The notes under the pieces: generated by a model
Database searches by the model: none
What the model saw: only the letters and a program-made list of their open reading frames with translations
What the model was told of the DNA's origin: nothing
Translations under genes and position numbers: made by a program
DNA from: Deltaproteobacteria bacterium
GTDB lineage: Bacteria; Desulfobacterota; Desulfobulbia; Desulfobulbales; Desulfurivibrionaceae
DNA: 42,589 nucleotides
Direction: 5' to 3'
Assembly: GCA_021847425.1 (NCBI GenBank)
Contig: JAJZRF010000024.1
Coordinates: 1 to 42,589 of the forward strand
In this document: one piece after another, positions 1 to 9,316 of the stretch
Numbering within the stretch: position 1 is the first letter of the stretch
How the letters are laid out: every line of letters begins with the position of its first letter

Positions 1-2107
1 CGCGTTTGGATATCTTCTGGATGAGTTCTCCGGTGCAGCCTGCTTCCGGACAGGGAACCCCGGTGGTGGTGGCGCGGATGTTTTTACAGGCCGGATAGCC
101 GGAACAGGCCAGAAATTTGCCATAGCGCCCATTCTTAAAGACCATGGGCTTGCCGCATTTTTCACAGAGCTCGCCTGATTCGGCTGGCTGCTCCCTGCCA
201 ACGGGCACGATCTTGCCCTCGTCGTTTCTGGTGAAATCCTGGGTGTGCTTGCACTCCGGATACTTCTCGCAGGCGAGAAATTCGCCGTTTTTCCCCCACT
301 TGATCACCATTTTTCCATCACAGAGCGGACAGGGGAGTTCGGTGGGGATGGTTGTTTTCTTGATCGATTTCATCTCCTCCTTGGCCGCATCCAGGGTTTT
401 ACTGAACGGCCCGTAAAAATCCTGGAGAACCTTCAGCCACTGACTGTTGCCGGCCTCGACCTCGTCAAGCTTTTCCTCCATGGAGGCGGTGAATTCTATA
501 TCCAGAATATCCGGGAAGTGGGCGACAAGCAGTTCGTTGACCAGTTTGCCCAGATCGGTGGGCATGAATTTGCGCTGGGCCAGAAGGGCGTATTCCTTGT
601 CCTGAATGGTGGAAAGAATGGAGGCATAGGTACTGGGGCGGCCCACGCCGTTTTCTTCCAGGGCTTTTACCAGGGTCGCCTCCGTATACCGGGGAGGGGG
701 CTGGGTGAAATGCTGTTTTGGCTCGATGGCCAGGAGGGAGACGGTGTCGCCTTTCTGCAGGTCCGGCAGGGCGGCGTTGGTCCCTTCCTGGCCCTCCCCA
801 AGCGAAGAAGCGCTTTCATCCACCGCCTCTTCGTACAGGGCCATAAAGCCCTGAAAACGCGTGATGGAGCCTACGGTCTTGAAAACAAAGTCTTGGGCCG
901 CCACCAGGGTGATGGTGGTCTGGTCATACTCCGCCGGGGCCATCTGGCAGGCGACAAAGCGTTTCCAGATCAGGGAGTAGAGGGCCAGCATGTCTTTTTC
1001 CAGAAAAGGGGCGAGTTTTTCCGGGGTGTTGCGCACATCGGTGGGCCGGACGGCTTCGTGGGCATCCTGGGCGGATTTGCTGGTTTTAAAGATATTCGGC
1101 TTGGCCGGGAGGAATTGTTCCCCGAAGGTGGTGCTGATATATGCACGGGCCTCTTCCAGGGCCTCGTTGCTGATCCGGGTGGAGTCGGTCCGCATGTAGG
1201 TGATCAGGCCGGTGGGGCCTTCGGCGCCCAATTCGATCCCCTCGTAGAGCCGCTGGGCCAGGGTCATGGTTTTTTTCGCGGAAAAGCGGAGCTTGCGGTT
1301 GGCGTCCATCTGCATGGTGCTGGTGATGAATGGCGGGCTCGGGTTGCGTTTCTTTTTTTTCTTCTCCAGGCTCTCCACCAGAAAAGAGGCGTCCCGTACT
1401 GCGGCAACAATGGCCTGCGCCTCGGCATCGGTGCCGATCTTGTTTTTCTTGAGGTCAATTTTCTTGCCGTATGCCTGGTCGAGCTGGGCGACAAAGGGCG
1501 GGGGCGTTTTTCCTTCCAGGGTGGTGTGGATGGACCAGTACTCTTCCGAAACAAAGGCCTCGATGGCCTGCTCGCGCTCACAGACCATGCGGACCGCGAC
1601 GGACTGCACCCTGCCCGCGCTCAAGCCGCGGCGAACCTTGTCCCACAGCAGAGGGGAGATCTGGTAGCCCACCAACCGGTCCAGGATACGGCGGGTCTGC
1701 TGGGCCTCGAAACGCTGCTGGTTGACCTCGGTTGCCTGGTCAATGGCGGCAAGGATGGCTTTTTTGGTGAGCTCATGGAAGAGAACCCGGTGGATGGGCT
1801 TATGCGCGGATTGCAAAATTTCGGCGATATGATGGGCAATGGCCTCCCCCTCGCGGTCCGGGTCAGGGGCCAGGTATATCGTATCCGCCTTTTCCGCCGC
1901 GCTTTTCAGGTCGCTGATGATTTTTCCCTTGCCCCGGATGGTGACGTATTGGGGGGCAAAATCATTGGCAATATCAACGCCCAGGGTTTTAACCGGCAGA
2001 TCGATGATATGGCCGACCGATGCCTTGACGGTAAAGTTTTTACCGAGGTATTTCTGCAAGGTCCGGGCTTTGGCCGGAGATTCAACAATAATGAGCGATT
2101 GTGACAT
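1..2107 (-). CDS. topA: DNA topoisomerase I (3' end beyond window)
   Basis: Type IA topoisomerase that relaxes negatively supercoiled DNA through a transient 5'-phosphotyrosine. About 702 codons are visible. The TOPRIM domain starts at residue 1 (SLIIVESPAKA, then DPDREGEAIA). The active-site Tyr is residue 304 in GLITYMRTDS. Near the C-terminus are a four-Cys zinc finger (CPLC...CEKYPEC, about 240-335 in the window), a second (CEKCGK...CSGYPAC) and the beginning of a third (CPEAGC). The ATG at 2107 opens directly on the TOPRIM strand and fits the family start. It lies 60 bp downstream of dprA on the same strand, the common dprA-topA order, so the two are probably cotranscribed. The C-terminus lies outside the window. 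Confidence 0.97.
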   Translation of the reverse strand, partial: MSQSLIIVESPAKARTLQKYLGKNFTVKASVGHIIDLPVKTLGVDIANDFAPQYVTIRGKGKIISDLKSAAEKADTIYLAPDPDREGEAIAHHIAEILQSAHKPIHRVLFHELTKKAILAAIDQATEVNQQRFEAQQTRRILDRLVGYQISPLLWDKVRRGLSAGRVQSVAVRMVCEREQAIEAFVSEEYWSIHTTLEGKTPPPFVAQLDQAYGKKIDLKKNKIGTDAEAQAIVAAVRDASFLVESLEKKKKKRNPSPPFITSTMQMDANRKLRFSAKKTMTLAQRLYEGIELGAEGPTGLITYMRTDSTRISNEALEEARAYISTTFGEQFLPAKPNIFKTSKSAQDAHEAVRPTDVRNTPEKLAPFLEKDMLALYSLIWKRFVACQMAPAEYDQTTITLVAAQDFVFKTVGSITRFQGFMALYEEAVDESASSLGEGQEGTNAALPDLQKGDTVSLLAIEPKQHFTQPPPRYTEATLVKALEENGVGRPSTYASILSTIQDKEYALLAQRKFMPTDLGKLVNELLVAHFPDILDIEFTASMEEKLDEVEAGNSQWLKVLQDFYGPFSKTLDAAKEEMKSIKKTTIPTELPCPLCDGKMVIKWGKNGEFLACEKYPECKHTQDFTRNDEGKIVPVGREQPAESGELCEKCGKPMVFKNGRYGKFLACSGYPACKNIRATTTGVPCPEAGCTGELIQKISKR

Positions 2108-2167
2108 GGTGTCCTGGTGGTCCGTTTTTGGTAAGCTGGCGCAGCTGCGCCTCTTTCTCTTGGGGCC

Positions 2168-3283
2168 TTATACACTGGACGAATGTGATTCTGCAAGCCT
2201 TTGGTACTGTTTGCCCGGTAAAGAGGCCACCAGCCCCCGGAGTTCGAGAATAAGCAGGATCTCGCTTATCCTGTGGGGCGGCAGTTGAGCCGCCTGGATA
2301 ATCGCTTCTATGTTTTTTGGGTAGACCTCGAGCTGGGAGAAGACCTTCTCCTCTTCCGGGGGCAGCACCCCCGGTTGCGGGCGGGTTGCCGGAAGAGGGG
2401 TCGAAGTGGTCAGGGCCAGTTCCTCCAGAATATCGGCCCCGCTGTGCACGAGTTTCGCGCCTTCCTGGATCAGGCGGTGGCAACCCTCGCTTTTCGGGGA
2501 ATCGATCCTGCCGGGGATGGCAAAAACATCCCTTCCCTGCTCCAGCGCTTGGTGCGCCGTGATCAGGGTGCCGGAACGGTGGGCTGCTTCCACCACCACG
2601 ACGCCCAGGGACAAGCCGCTGATAATCCGGTTCCGGGCGGGGAAGCGAAACCCTTCCGGCATGGTGCCCAGAGGAGTTTCGCTGATAATGGCGCCGAGAT
2701 CGGCGATCTGCCCATGGAGTTTCCGGTTCTGGCTGGGATAGACAATATCCAGGCCGCAGCCCATGACCGCGATGGTCTTGCCTTCAGCCGCCAGCGCTCC
2801 CCGGTGGGCAGCGGTGTCTATCCCCAGGGCAAAGCCGCTGGTGATGACAAGATCGTGGCGGGCCAGCTCCGTGGCCAGCCGCTCAGCCACCTGCAAGCCG
2901 TACGAGGAGGCGGCCCGGGCTCCGACCATGGCGATTCCCGGGTCGCTGAGGATTTGCGTGGACCCTTTGACATAGAGGATCGGGGGCGGGTCGTTTATTT
3001 CCTTGAGCAGGGGAGGAAAGAGCGGATCGTCCCAGCAGAGCAGGGTTGCCCCTGTTTTTTCCGCCAGGCGAAGCTCCCTGTCCGCCGCTGCCGCGGCGAT
3101 CATTTTTTGCTCGCACAGGCCGGCAAGGCTCTCCTTGCGCAAGAAAGGACATTCCTTCAGGGCCTTGCGGCTCGCCGCGAGAATCTGGGGGGCGGAGCCG
3201 AACCGCTCGACAAGTTTTCTGAGGGTGGCAGGACCAAGCCCGGGGGTAAAGGCAAGGGAGAGCCAATGGCGTCTGGTATCCAT
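2168..3283 (-). CDS. dprA: DNA-processing protein A (single-stranded DNA / RecA loader)
   Basis: DprA/Smf protein of 371 aa, which protects incoming single-stranded DNA and loads RecA during natural transformation. An N-terminal helix-hairpin-helix/SAM-like region (PGLGPATLRKLVERFG, about 14-29) precedes the Rossmann-like DprA core at about 112-290. The core shows MVGARAAS (119-126), SGFALGIDTAAH (149-160), PARNRIISGLS (215-225) and SGTL (237-240). A C-terminal winged-helix-like region follows at about 310-371. The start at 3283 gives the usual N-terminus. The gene is upstream of topA. Its presence alone does not prove competence, since most bacteria carry it. Confidence 0.95.
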   Translation of the reverse strand: MDTRRHWLSLAFTPGLGPATLRKLVERFGSAPQILAASRKALKECPFLRKESLAGLCEQKMIAAAAADRELRLAEKTGATLLCWDDPLFPPLLKEINDPPPILYVKGSTQILSDPGIAMVGARAASSYGLQVAERLATELARHDLVITSGFALGIDTAAHRGALAAEGKTIAVMGCGLDIVYPSQNRKLHGQIADLGAIISETPLGTMPEGFRFPARNRIISGLSLGVVVVEAAHRSGTLITAHQALEQGRDVFAIPGRIDSPKSEGCHRLIQEGAKLVHSGADILEELALTTSTPLPATRPQPGVLPPEEEKVFSQLEVYPKNIEAIIQAAQLPPHRISEILLILELRGLVASLPGKQYQRLAESHSSSV

Positions 3284-3404
3284 ATCAACGAGATCGCAAG
3301 GAAGAAAGGCTCGGTGTCTGGGGCACTGGCGACTCTCCTGCCGGCCAAAGTGAAGGTGCGGAGGTTACGCTGTTGTCCCGGGCAAAGCCATTGTCAGGCA
3401 TGGA

Positions 3405-3450
3405 CGCAAAAGCACAGAATTTCCGAAGGTGGAACCCCTGTGCTTTTGCG
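3405..3450. repeat. Perfect 13-bp inverted repeat between rpoD and dprA
   Basis: CGCAAAAGCACAG (3405-3417) is matched exactly by CTGTGCTTTTGCG (3438-3450). The 20-nt loop contains a small inner TTCC/GGAA pair. Nine A residues follow on the plus strand, so on the minus (rpoD) strand T9 comes before the hairpin, only a few bases after the rpoD stop. That order is wrong for a standard intrinsic terminator, although the element sits where the rpoD transcript should end. Confidence 0.7.
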
Positions 3451-3463
3451 AAAAAAAAACCGG

Positions 3464-5074
3464 CTAATCGTTATAAAAGGCAAAAAGCAGATTGCGCCGG
3501 GTTGGGTGTTTGAGTTTTTTCAAGGCCTTGGCTTCGATCTGGCGAATCCGCTCCCTGGTAACGGCGAAGTTGTCGCCAACCTCCTCCAGGGTCAGGTCGA
3601 CCGAGGTGTCGATGCCGAAGCGCATGCGCAAGACCAGTTCCTCGCGCGGCGAGAGGGTGCGCAAGACGTTGCGGAGATTTTCCCGCAGGCTTTCCATGGC
3701 GGTGGCCTCGTCGGGCGACAGGGAGTCCACATCTTCGATGAAATCGGAAAGATAGCTGTCCTGGCTGTTGCCGATGGGGGTGTCCAGGGAGAGGGGCTCC
3801 TTGGCGATTTTCAGGATATTCTTGACCTTGCTCAAATCGACATCGAGCCGTTCGGCCATTTCCTCGGGGGTGGGTTCACGGCCTGTTTCCCGGAGGAAAT
3901 CCTTGGCGCCCTTGAGGAGGCGGTTGATGGTGTCGATCATGTGCACGGGGATGCGGATGGTGCGGCCCTGATCGGCAATGGCCCGGGTGATGGCCTGTCT
4001 GATCCACCAGGTGGCGTAGGTGCTGAATTTGTAGCCCCGACGGTATTCGAATTTTTCCACGGCCTTCATCAGGCCGATGTTGCCTTCCTGGATCAGGTCG
4101 AGCAGCTGCAGCCCCCGGTTTGCATACTTTTTTGCCACGCTGACCACAAGACGCAGGTTGGCCTGCACCAAGGCGTTTTTTGATTCACGGCTGACTTTTT
4201 CCCCGGCGGTGATTTCGGCAAGCAGGGTGGTCAGGGACTCAGGATCGATGCCATGTGTTTTGACGCAGCCCTGCAGAAAGAGGGCATACTTGGCTTTATC
4301 TGCCCTGATCTGAGCTGGCGGCGTAAGTTTGGCCCCTTGCTTGCGCAGTCGGGAGATGATGGCGGAGAGATGCTTGGCGCTGAGGCGATCGTGCTCAAAA
4401 AGTTTGGCGATCGCCTTACCGTTACGTTTGACGCGGATTCTTATTTTCTGGGCGTCACCCTTGGTTATTGCGGGATCCATCAGGTCGAGACGGAAGGCAG
4501 AAAGCTCCTCGTTGAGCCGGTGCGCTTCGCCGATCTGCCAGAGGAAATGCTCCTTTTTTTCTTCATTGACCTGGGTATCTGTTTCATCCAGGCCGCGCAA
4601 AATATCGGCGATGGTTCGTTTGCCGGCGAGCATCTTGTCCGCCACTTCGCGCAGGTATTCAACGGCCATCGGGGTTGTCAGGAGAGTGTCCTGGATAAGT
4701 TTTTCCCCGTCTTCGATCTTCTTGGCGATTTCGGTTTCCGCTTCCGAGGAAAGCAGACCGACAGATCCCATTTCCTGGAGATACGCCTTGACCGGATCCA
4801 GCTGATTTCCGGAAAGATCGCGGGTTTTTGCAATCAAGCCTTCGCCCGGACCGTCATCCTCCAGATCAATCGGATGCAGGCTTTCCTCCAGATCGGTCTC
4901 GGTGCCCAGCTCCAGATCAAAAATAGCGGTCAGATTATTCGGGCGCTCAACCGTCCAGCCGTTTTCCTCTTCCCCCCCACTTTCCAGCAAAGTATCCTCG
5001 GCCAGCAGGACACTTGCCATTTCCTTGGCCGCGGGTATCCTCTGTTGTTTGGTTCCTTTCTCATGCTTCGCCAT
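3464..5074 (-). CDS. rpoD: Primary sigma factor RpoD (sigma-70)
   Basis: Housekeeping sigma factor of 536 aa, which directs RNA polymerase to -35/-10 promoters. Region 1.2 begins at about residue 92 ([11 protein letters not shown]). The non-conserved helical region follows, then region 2 ([44 protein letters not shown] for -10 recognition and melting), region 3, and region 4.2 ([23 protein letters not shown]). The N-terminal 90 residues are acidic and lack a recognisable region 1.1 (no TYxEINDxLP-like motif). The start at 5074 has a strong AGGAGG-type ribosome site about 12 nt upstream. It follows dnaG by 75 bp in a dnaG-rpoD arrangement, part of the classical macromolecular-synthesis operon; rpsU is elsewhere (21562). 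Confidence 0.97.
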   Translation of the reverse strand: MAKHEKGTKQQRIPAAKEMASVLLAEDTLLESGGEEENGWTVERPNNLTAIFDLELGTETDLEESLHPIDLEDDGPGEGLIAKTRDLSGNQLDPVKAYLQEMGSVGLLSSEAETEIAKKIEDGEKLIQDTLLTTPMAVEYLREVADKMLAGKRTIADILRGLDETDTQVNEEKKEHFLWQIGEAHRLNEELSAFRLDLMDPAITKGDAQKIRIRVKRNGKAIAKLFEHDRLSAKHLSAIISRLRKQGAKLTPPAQIRADKAKYALFLQGCVKTHGIDPESLTTLLAEITAGEKVSRESKNALVQANLRLVVSVAKKYANRGLQLLDLIQEGNIGLMKAVEKFEYRRGYKFSTYATWWIRQAITRAIADQGRTIRIPVHMIDTINRLLKGAKDFLRETGREPTPEEMAERLDVDLSKVKNILKIAKEPLSLDTPIGNSQDSYLSDFIEDVDSLSPDEATAMESLRENLRNVLRTLSPREELVLRMRFGIDTSVDLTLEEVGDNFAVTRERIRQIEAKALKKLKHPTRRNLLFAFYND

Positions 5075-5149
5075 AGCTTTTTGATCCTCCTAAGTTAATT
5101 CGCCCCACCTCTTTAACTTACCAAAAGCTGTCGAAAAGGAATTCCGGCC

Positions 5150-6913
5150 CTAAGAATGCAGGGCCTTGTTCATCTGTATTTTTTGTGCCGCCAGCTCCAT
5201 CTCGAGCTGTGCATTCTGGGCGTGCCTGGCCTCACCGCCTTGCCGTGTAAGCCGTTGCTGTTTTGCCTTCAGGCTGGTTGATGCGAGTCCGCTCAGCATT
5301 TCCTGGGCCATCTGTTCCTTCATCTCTTCGGAATGCAACGGCGTGGAGATGAGCAGTCTGGAAATAAAAGTCCGTTCCGGGCCGGTGGCAAGGGCAAGGA
5401 GTTGTTCCGGCCCGCCGGAAAGATCCGGCTGTGTTTTGAGCAAATGGAGCAGGGCCAGGCCGAACGGGTTCACGATGATCTCTTCAAGGCCCGCATCGAG
5501 AAAGGCGGGCAGATATTCCGGGTAGGCCACCAGGAATTCAAGCAGCTGCCGCTGCTTGAAGGGGAGCTGGGCTTCGCTTTTTCCCTGGGAGGCAGTGGGC
5601 CTTGCGGGTTGGCTGGTTGTGGCGGGGATGACCCCTTCCTGGAGCTGCTGCGGATCAAGGCCCAGTTTTTTGGCAAAATGCGAGACAAAGAGGGTGCGCT
5701 GGAGATGTTGATCGCCAATGGCCTTGATCAACTCCTGCAGCTCGGTAACGATCTTGGCCTTGCCGGCCACGCTTGAGCCATGTTGGGCGACAAGCCTGTC
5801 AAAAACGAACTCCGGCAGCGGCATGGCGGTCTCAAGGTGTTTGCTCAAGCCCTCCCGGCCAAACTCCCGGACAAAGGTGTCCGGGTCATGGGCTTCGGGC
5901 AGCACGGCGATTCTGGCCGTGACCTGTTCGCTCAGGAAAAGCGGGACCGAGCGCATGGCGGCCTTGAGCCCTGCCTGGTCCCCGTCAAAAAGAAGAATCA
6001 CCTCATCGGTGTAGCCTTTAAGCGAGCGGACATGGGGTTGGGTCAGGGCAGTGCCCAGGGGGGCGACCACATTGCGCACCCCATGCACGGCCAGGGAGAG
6101 CAGGTCGAAGTTGCCTTCAACCACCAGGCAGTTTTTGGCCTGGCGAATGTGTTCCCGGTTTTGATACAGGCCGAACAGGGTCCGGCTTTTGTCAAAAACC
6201 GGGGATTCCGGCGAGTTCATGTACTTGGGTTGGCCGTCGTCCAGGATGCGGCCGCCAAAGGCGATGACCCTGCCGGTCAGCCCGACGATGGGAAACATGA
6301 CCCGGTTGCGGAAACGGTCATAAAAGCCGGATTTATCCCGGGGCACGATCAACCCCGCCTCCTTGGCCGCTTCGACGGCGATCTTCTCTTTGGCCAGGGC
6401 GGTGACCAGGAAATTCCAGCTGTCCGGGGCAAATCCCAGGCGGAATTCCCGGGTGATTTCCTCCGGAATGCCCCGTTTGGCAAGATATTCACGGGCTTTT
6501 TGCGCGCCCGGATCGGAAAGCAGAAGCTGATGGAAGAGTTCGGCCGCTTTTTCGTTGGCGGTGTGCAGCGCCTCACGCTTTTGGGCTTTTTCCAGCTCCT
6601 GCGGATTAAGCGGCTTTTCCGGCAGGGGGATCTGGTATTTGCGGGCCAGCTCTTTCAGCGCCTCGGCAAAGCTCAGGCGGTGAAAATTCATCATGAAGCT
6701 GAACACATCCCCCCCCTCGCCGCAACCAAAGCAGTGGTATGTCTTGCGCTCGGGATTGACGGTGAAGGAAGGCGTTTTTTCGGAATGAAAGGGGCAGAGC
6801 CCCTTGAGGTTGGCGCCGGCGCGCTTGAGGGAGACGTGCTCGCCGATGATTTCGGCGATGTCCGCGGCGTCCTTGATGAGCTGGACTGTATCTTCACCCT
6901 GATATACAGCCAT
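5150..6913 (-). CDS. dnaG: DNA primase
   Basis: Bacterial primase of 587 aa that makes RNA primers at the replication fork. The N-terminal CHC2 zinc-binding domain is visible (GLCPFHSEKTPSF ... YHCFGCGEGGDVFSF). The TOPRIM core has VVEGNFDLLSL and ILLFDGDQAGLKAA, the acidic metal-binding motifs. The C-terminal ~150 residues are divergent and helical, as expected for the helicase-binding domain. The frame is open up to 7015, but the ATG at 6913 (MAVYQGEDTVQLIKDAADI) gives the normal short lead into the zinc domain and has AAGAGG upstream, so it is preferred. rpoD follows on the same strand. Confidence 0.96.
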   Translation of the reverse strand: MAVYQGEDTVQLIKDAADIAEIIGEHVSLKRAGANLKGLCPFHSEKTPSFTVNPERKTYHCFGCGEGGDVFSFMMNFHRLSFAEALKELARKYQIPLPEKPLNPQELEKAQKREALHTANEKAAELFHQLLLSDPGAQKAREYLAKRGIPEEITREFRLGFAPDSWNFLVTALAKEKIAVEAAKEAGLIVPRDKSGFYDRFRNRVMFPIVGLTGRVIAFGGRILDDGQPKYMNSPESPVFDKSRTLFGLYQNREHIRQAKNCLVVEGNFDLLSLAVHGVRNVVAPLGTALTQPHVRSLKGYTDEVILLFDGDQAGLKAAMRSVPLFLSEQVTARIAVLPEAHDPDTFVREFGREGLSKHLETAMPLPEFVFDRLVAQHGSSVAGKAKIVTELQELIKAIGDQHLQRTLFVSHFAKKLGLDPQQLQEGVIPATTSQPARPTASQGKSEAQLPFKQRQLLEFLVAYPEYLPAFLDAGLEEIIVNPFGLALLHLLKTQPDLSGGPEQLLALATGPERTFISRLLISTPLHSEEMKEQMAQEMLSGLASTSLKAKQQRLTRQGGEARHAQNAQLEMELAAQKIQMNKALHS

Positions 6914-6987
6914 ACCGTCAAAAAGACCTCTTGAGCAAAAGGAAAGATGCGCGCCCCGCAACAACTGTTGTATAATACCCAACTTTC

Positions 6988-7015
6988 TTAGTAATCCATC
7001 TGAGGGGGGTGTCAA
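6988..7015 (-). promoter_or_regulatory. Possible sigma-70 promoter for dnaG-rpoD
   Basis: On the minus strand a perfect TTGACA (7015-7010) is followed after 16 nt by TACTAA (6993-6988), a weak -10. An 11-bp palindrome-like ACAACNGTTGT lies just downstream, near 6961-6971. The position, about 75 nt ahead of the dnaG start, is reasonable. The -10 match is poor. Confidence 0.3.
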
Positions 7016-7135
7016 GGAAAAAACGTAGAAAAGTCAACTTTTTAGGGTGTTTTTCGCGTAAAGATTTTATTAAATAATTAAACTGTTGAAGATTTTTTCC
7101 GGTTCGCGGTCGTTTTTTTCAGGAGAAACAGTTTC

Positions 7136-9226
7136 ATGAAGAACCGTTATGATGAAAAAGAGGCCCAGGCCTTTGTCGGGGCCTATCCCCGGTGCCCGCC
7201 GGAACTTGCCATCAGGGTCTATACCTCGCGGCTTTTGGGCGCGGAAGAAGATCTTGTTTTGCATGGCGGCGGCAATACCTCGGTGAAGGGCGTCATCACC
7301 AACCTGGTCGGTGAAGCGCAGGAAATCCTCTACATCAAGGGCAGCGGCTGGGATCTGGGGGTCATCGCGCCCCGGGGTTTTCCCGGTCTTGATCTGGCCT
7401 ATCTCCGCAAGCTGCGCTTGGTTCAGAATTTAACGGATGCGGAGATGGTCAACCAGTTCCGCACCCATCTCCTTGACGCCGGTTCGCCCAACCCCTCCAT
7501 CGAAACCCTGGTGCATGCCTTTCTGCCGCAGAGGTTCATTGATCATACCCATGCCGACGCCATTGTCACCCTGACCAACCGGGAAGACGCGGAAAAGCAT
7601 CTGCACGGGGCCCTGGGCGAAAATATCGGCATCCTGCCCTTTATCATGCCGGGGCTGCCCCTGGCCCGCGCCATGGCCGAACTCTATGAAAAAAGGCCGG
7701 GAATCGACTGCATCATTCTGAAAAATCACGGCATCTTCACCTTTGGCGATGACGCGAAAACCTCCTATGACCGAATGATCGACTGTGTGAGCCGGGCCGA
7801 GGTGTATCTTGCCGGGCGCGGCACCGGGATAACCGCAAGCGGCGCCATTGACCCTGGGGCGGTGCAACCTTCGGTGGTGCTGCCCATCCTGCGCGGCGCT
7901 TTGAGTTTTGTCGAGGAATCGGGGCGCCGCCGCACCATGCAGCTGGCTGTCCGGCAGAATAAGGAAATCCTGGCTGCCCTCGCCCGGCCGGATGCCAAGG
8001 AACTTTTCATCAGCGGGGTGCTTACCCCGGATCATGTGATCAGGGCCAAGAATTACCCCCTGTGGCTTGAGGCGGCGGGGCTGGACGAGGAAGAGACCCT
8101 GGCCGCGGTGCAAAGCGGTCTTGCCCGGTACCAGGAGGAGTATGACCTGTACTTCGCAACCCAGGTGGCGGCAAAAAAGGTCAGCCGCACCAAGCTTGAT
8201 TCCCTGCCCCGGGTTGTGCTGGTGCCGGAGCTGGGGGTGGTCGCGGCAGGATTCAGCGAGAAGGATGCCGGGATTGCCGCGGATATCGCCGAACACACCA
8301 TCGCGGCCAAGCTGCGCGGCGCGGCGCTGGGTCCGTATCGCGAGCTTGCGCCGGACTTTATTTTCGACATGGAATACTGGTCCCTGGAGCAGGCCAAGCT
8401 GGGCAAGACAAAGCCCAAGCCCCTTGAGGGCAGGGCCGCGCTGGTGACCGGCGGGGGCGGGGCCATTGCCATGGGCATCGGCCGCAAGCTCTTGGAGGCC
8501 GGGGCCAGGGTTTTCATGACCGACATCAATCAGGAACGGCTGGAAATCGTCTGCCATAACCTGGCCGACACCTTCGGCAGCCGGCTGGTTTCCCCGCTGC
8601 TCATGGATGTGACCAGCGAAGAATCGGTGCGGGTCGGCATGGAGCAACTGGTCATGCAGTGCGGCGGCCTGGATATCCTGGTGCCCAACGCCGGCATTGC
8701 CCACGTGGCAAAGCTTGTTGATCTCAGCGAACCGGCCTTCAGGCAGGTGATGGATGTCAACTGCATGGGGGTGTTTCAGGTGATCAAGGGCGCGATTCCG
8801 ATTTTCAAGCGCCAGGGGACCGGCGGCTCCATCGTGATCAACAGCTCGAAAAATGTCTTCGCCCCTGGCGCAGCCTTTGGCGCCTACAGCGCCTCCAAGG
8901 CCGGGGCGCACCAGCTGGGCAAGATTGCCGCCTTGGAGCTGGCCGAGTTCGGCGTGCGGGTGAACATGATCAATGCCGATGCGATTTTCGATGACACCGG
9001 GGTTTCCTCGGGCCTCTGGGATGTGGTGGGACCCGAACGGATGCGCTCCCGCAACCTCGACCCGGAAGGGCTCAAGGATTATTACCGCCAGCGCAATCTC
9101 CTGAAAACCACGGTGCATGCCGACCATGTCGGCAACGCGGTGGTTTTTTTCGCCAGCGAGCAGACCCCCACCACCGGCGCCACTTTGCCGGTGGATGGCG
9201 GGATCATGGCCGCCTTCCCGCGCTAA
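7136..9226 (+). CDS. Bifunctional class II aldolase / short-chain dehydrogenase
   Basis: 696-aa fusion protein. Residues about 20-330 are a class II (zinc-dependent) aldolase/adducin domain, with HGGGNTSVK, the metal-ligand motif HTHAD and KNHGIFTFGD. Residues about 428-690 are a Rossmann short-chain dehydrogenase with GRAALVTGGGGAIAMGIG and the catalytic Tyr584-x3-Lys588 in AYSASK. The family is usually annotated 'bifunctional aldolase/short-chain dehydrogenase' and resembles rhamnulose-1-phosphate aldolase/lactaldehyde dehydrogenase fusions. The substrate cannot be told, because no sugar-utilisation genes are nearby. The ATG at 7136 has an AGGAG site about 10 nt upstream. It is divergent from dnaG and appears monocistronic. 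Confidence 0.92.
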   Translation: MKNRYDEKEAQAFVGAYPRCPPELAIRVYTSRLLGAEEDLVLHGGGNTSVKGVITNLVGEAQEILYIKGSGWDLGVIAPRGFPGLDLAYLRKLRLVQNLTDAEMVNQFRTHLLDAGSPNPSIETLVHAFLPQRFIDHTHADAIVTLTNREDAEKHLHGALGENIGILPFIMPGLPLARAMAELYEKRPGIDCIILKNHGIFTFGDDAKTSYDRMIDCVSRAEVYLAGRGTGITASGAIDPGAVQPSVVLPILRGALSFVEESGRRRTMQLAVRQNKEILAALARPDAKELFISGVLTPDHVIRAKNYPLWLEAAGLDEEETLAAVQSGLARYQEEYDLYFATQVAAKKVSRTKLDSLPRVVLVPELGVVAAGFSEKDAGIAADIAEHTIAAKLRGAALGPYRELAPDFIFDMEYWSLEQAKLGKTKPKPLEGRAALVTGGGGAIAMGIGRKLLEAGARVFMTDINQERLEIVCHNLADTFGSRLVSPLLMDVTSEESVRVGMEQLVMQCGGLDILVPNAGIAHVAKLVDLSEPAFRQVMDVNCMGVFQVIKGAIPIFKRQGTGGSIVINSSKNVFAPGAAFGAYSASKAGAHQLGKIAALELAEFGVRVNMINADAIFDDTGVSSGLWDVVGPERMRSRNLDPEGLKDYYRQRNLLKTTVHADHVGNAVVFFASEQTPTTGATLPVDGGIMAAFPR

Positions 9227-9316
9227 AAGGAAAGACAGGGCTGGAAATGGTTGTCCCCTTGGTGTATGTTTGCCCAAGATACGAGTAAAAATGAAGACTC
9301 AAGGAGGCGGTTTCCC

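Noticed and set aside
245..2104. Long plus-strand open frame (619 codons) opposite topA
   Set aside because: It is the GC-rich antisense shadow of a clear topoisomerase I gene; the translation is Gly/Phe/Leu-rich with no family motif.
2273..4183. 636-codon plus-strand open frame
   Set aside because: It runs antisense across both dprA and rpoD, which are certain genes, and has no recognisable domain.
7430..9277. 615-codon minus-strand open frame
   Set aside because: Antisense to the bifunctional aldolase/dehydrogenase gene, with His/Gly-rich non-protein-like composition.
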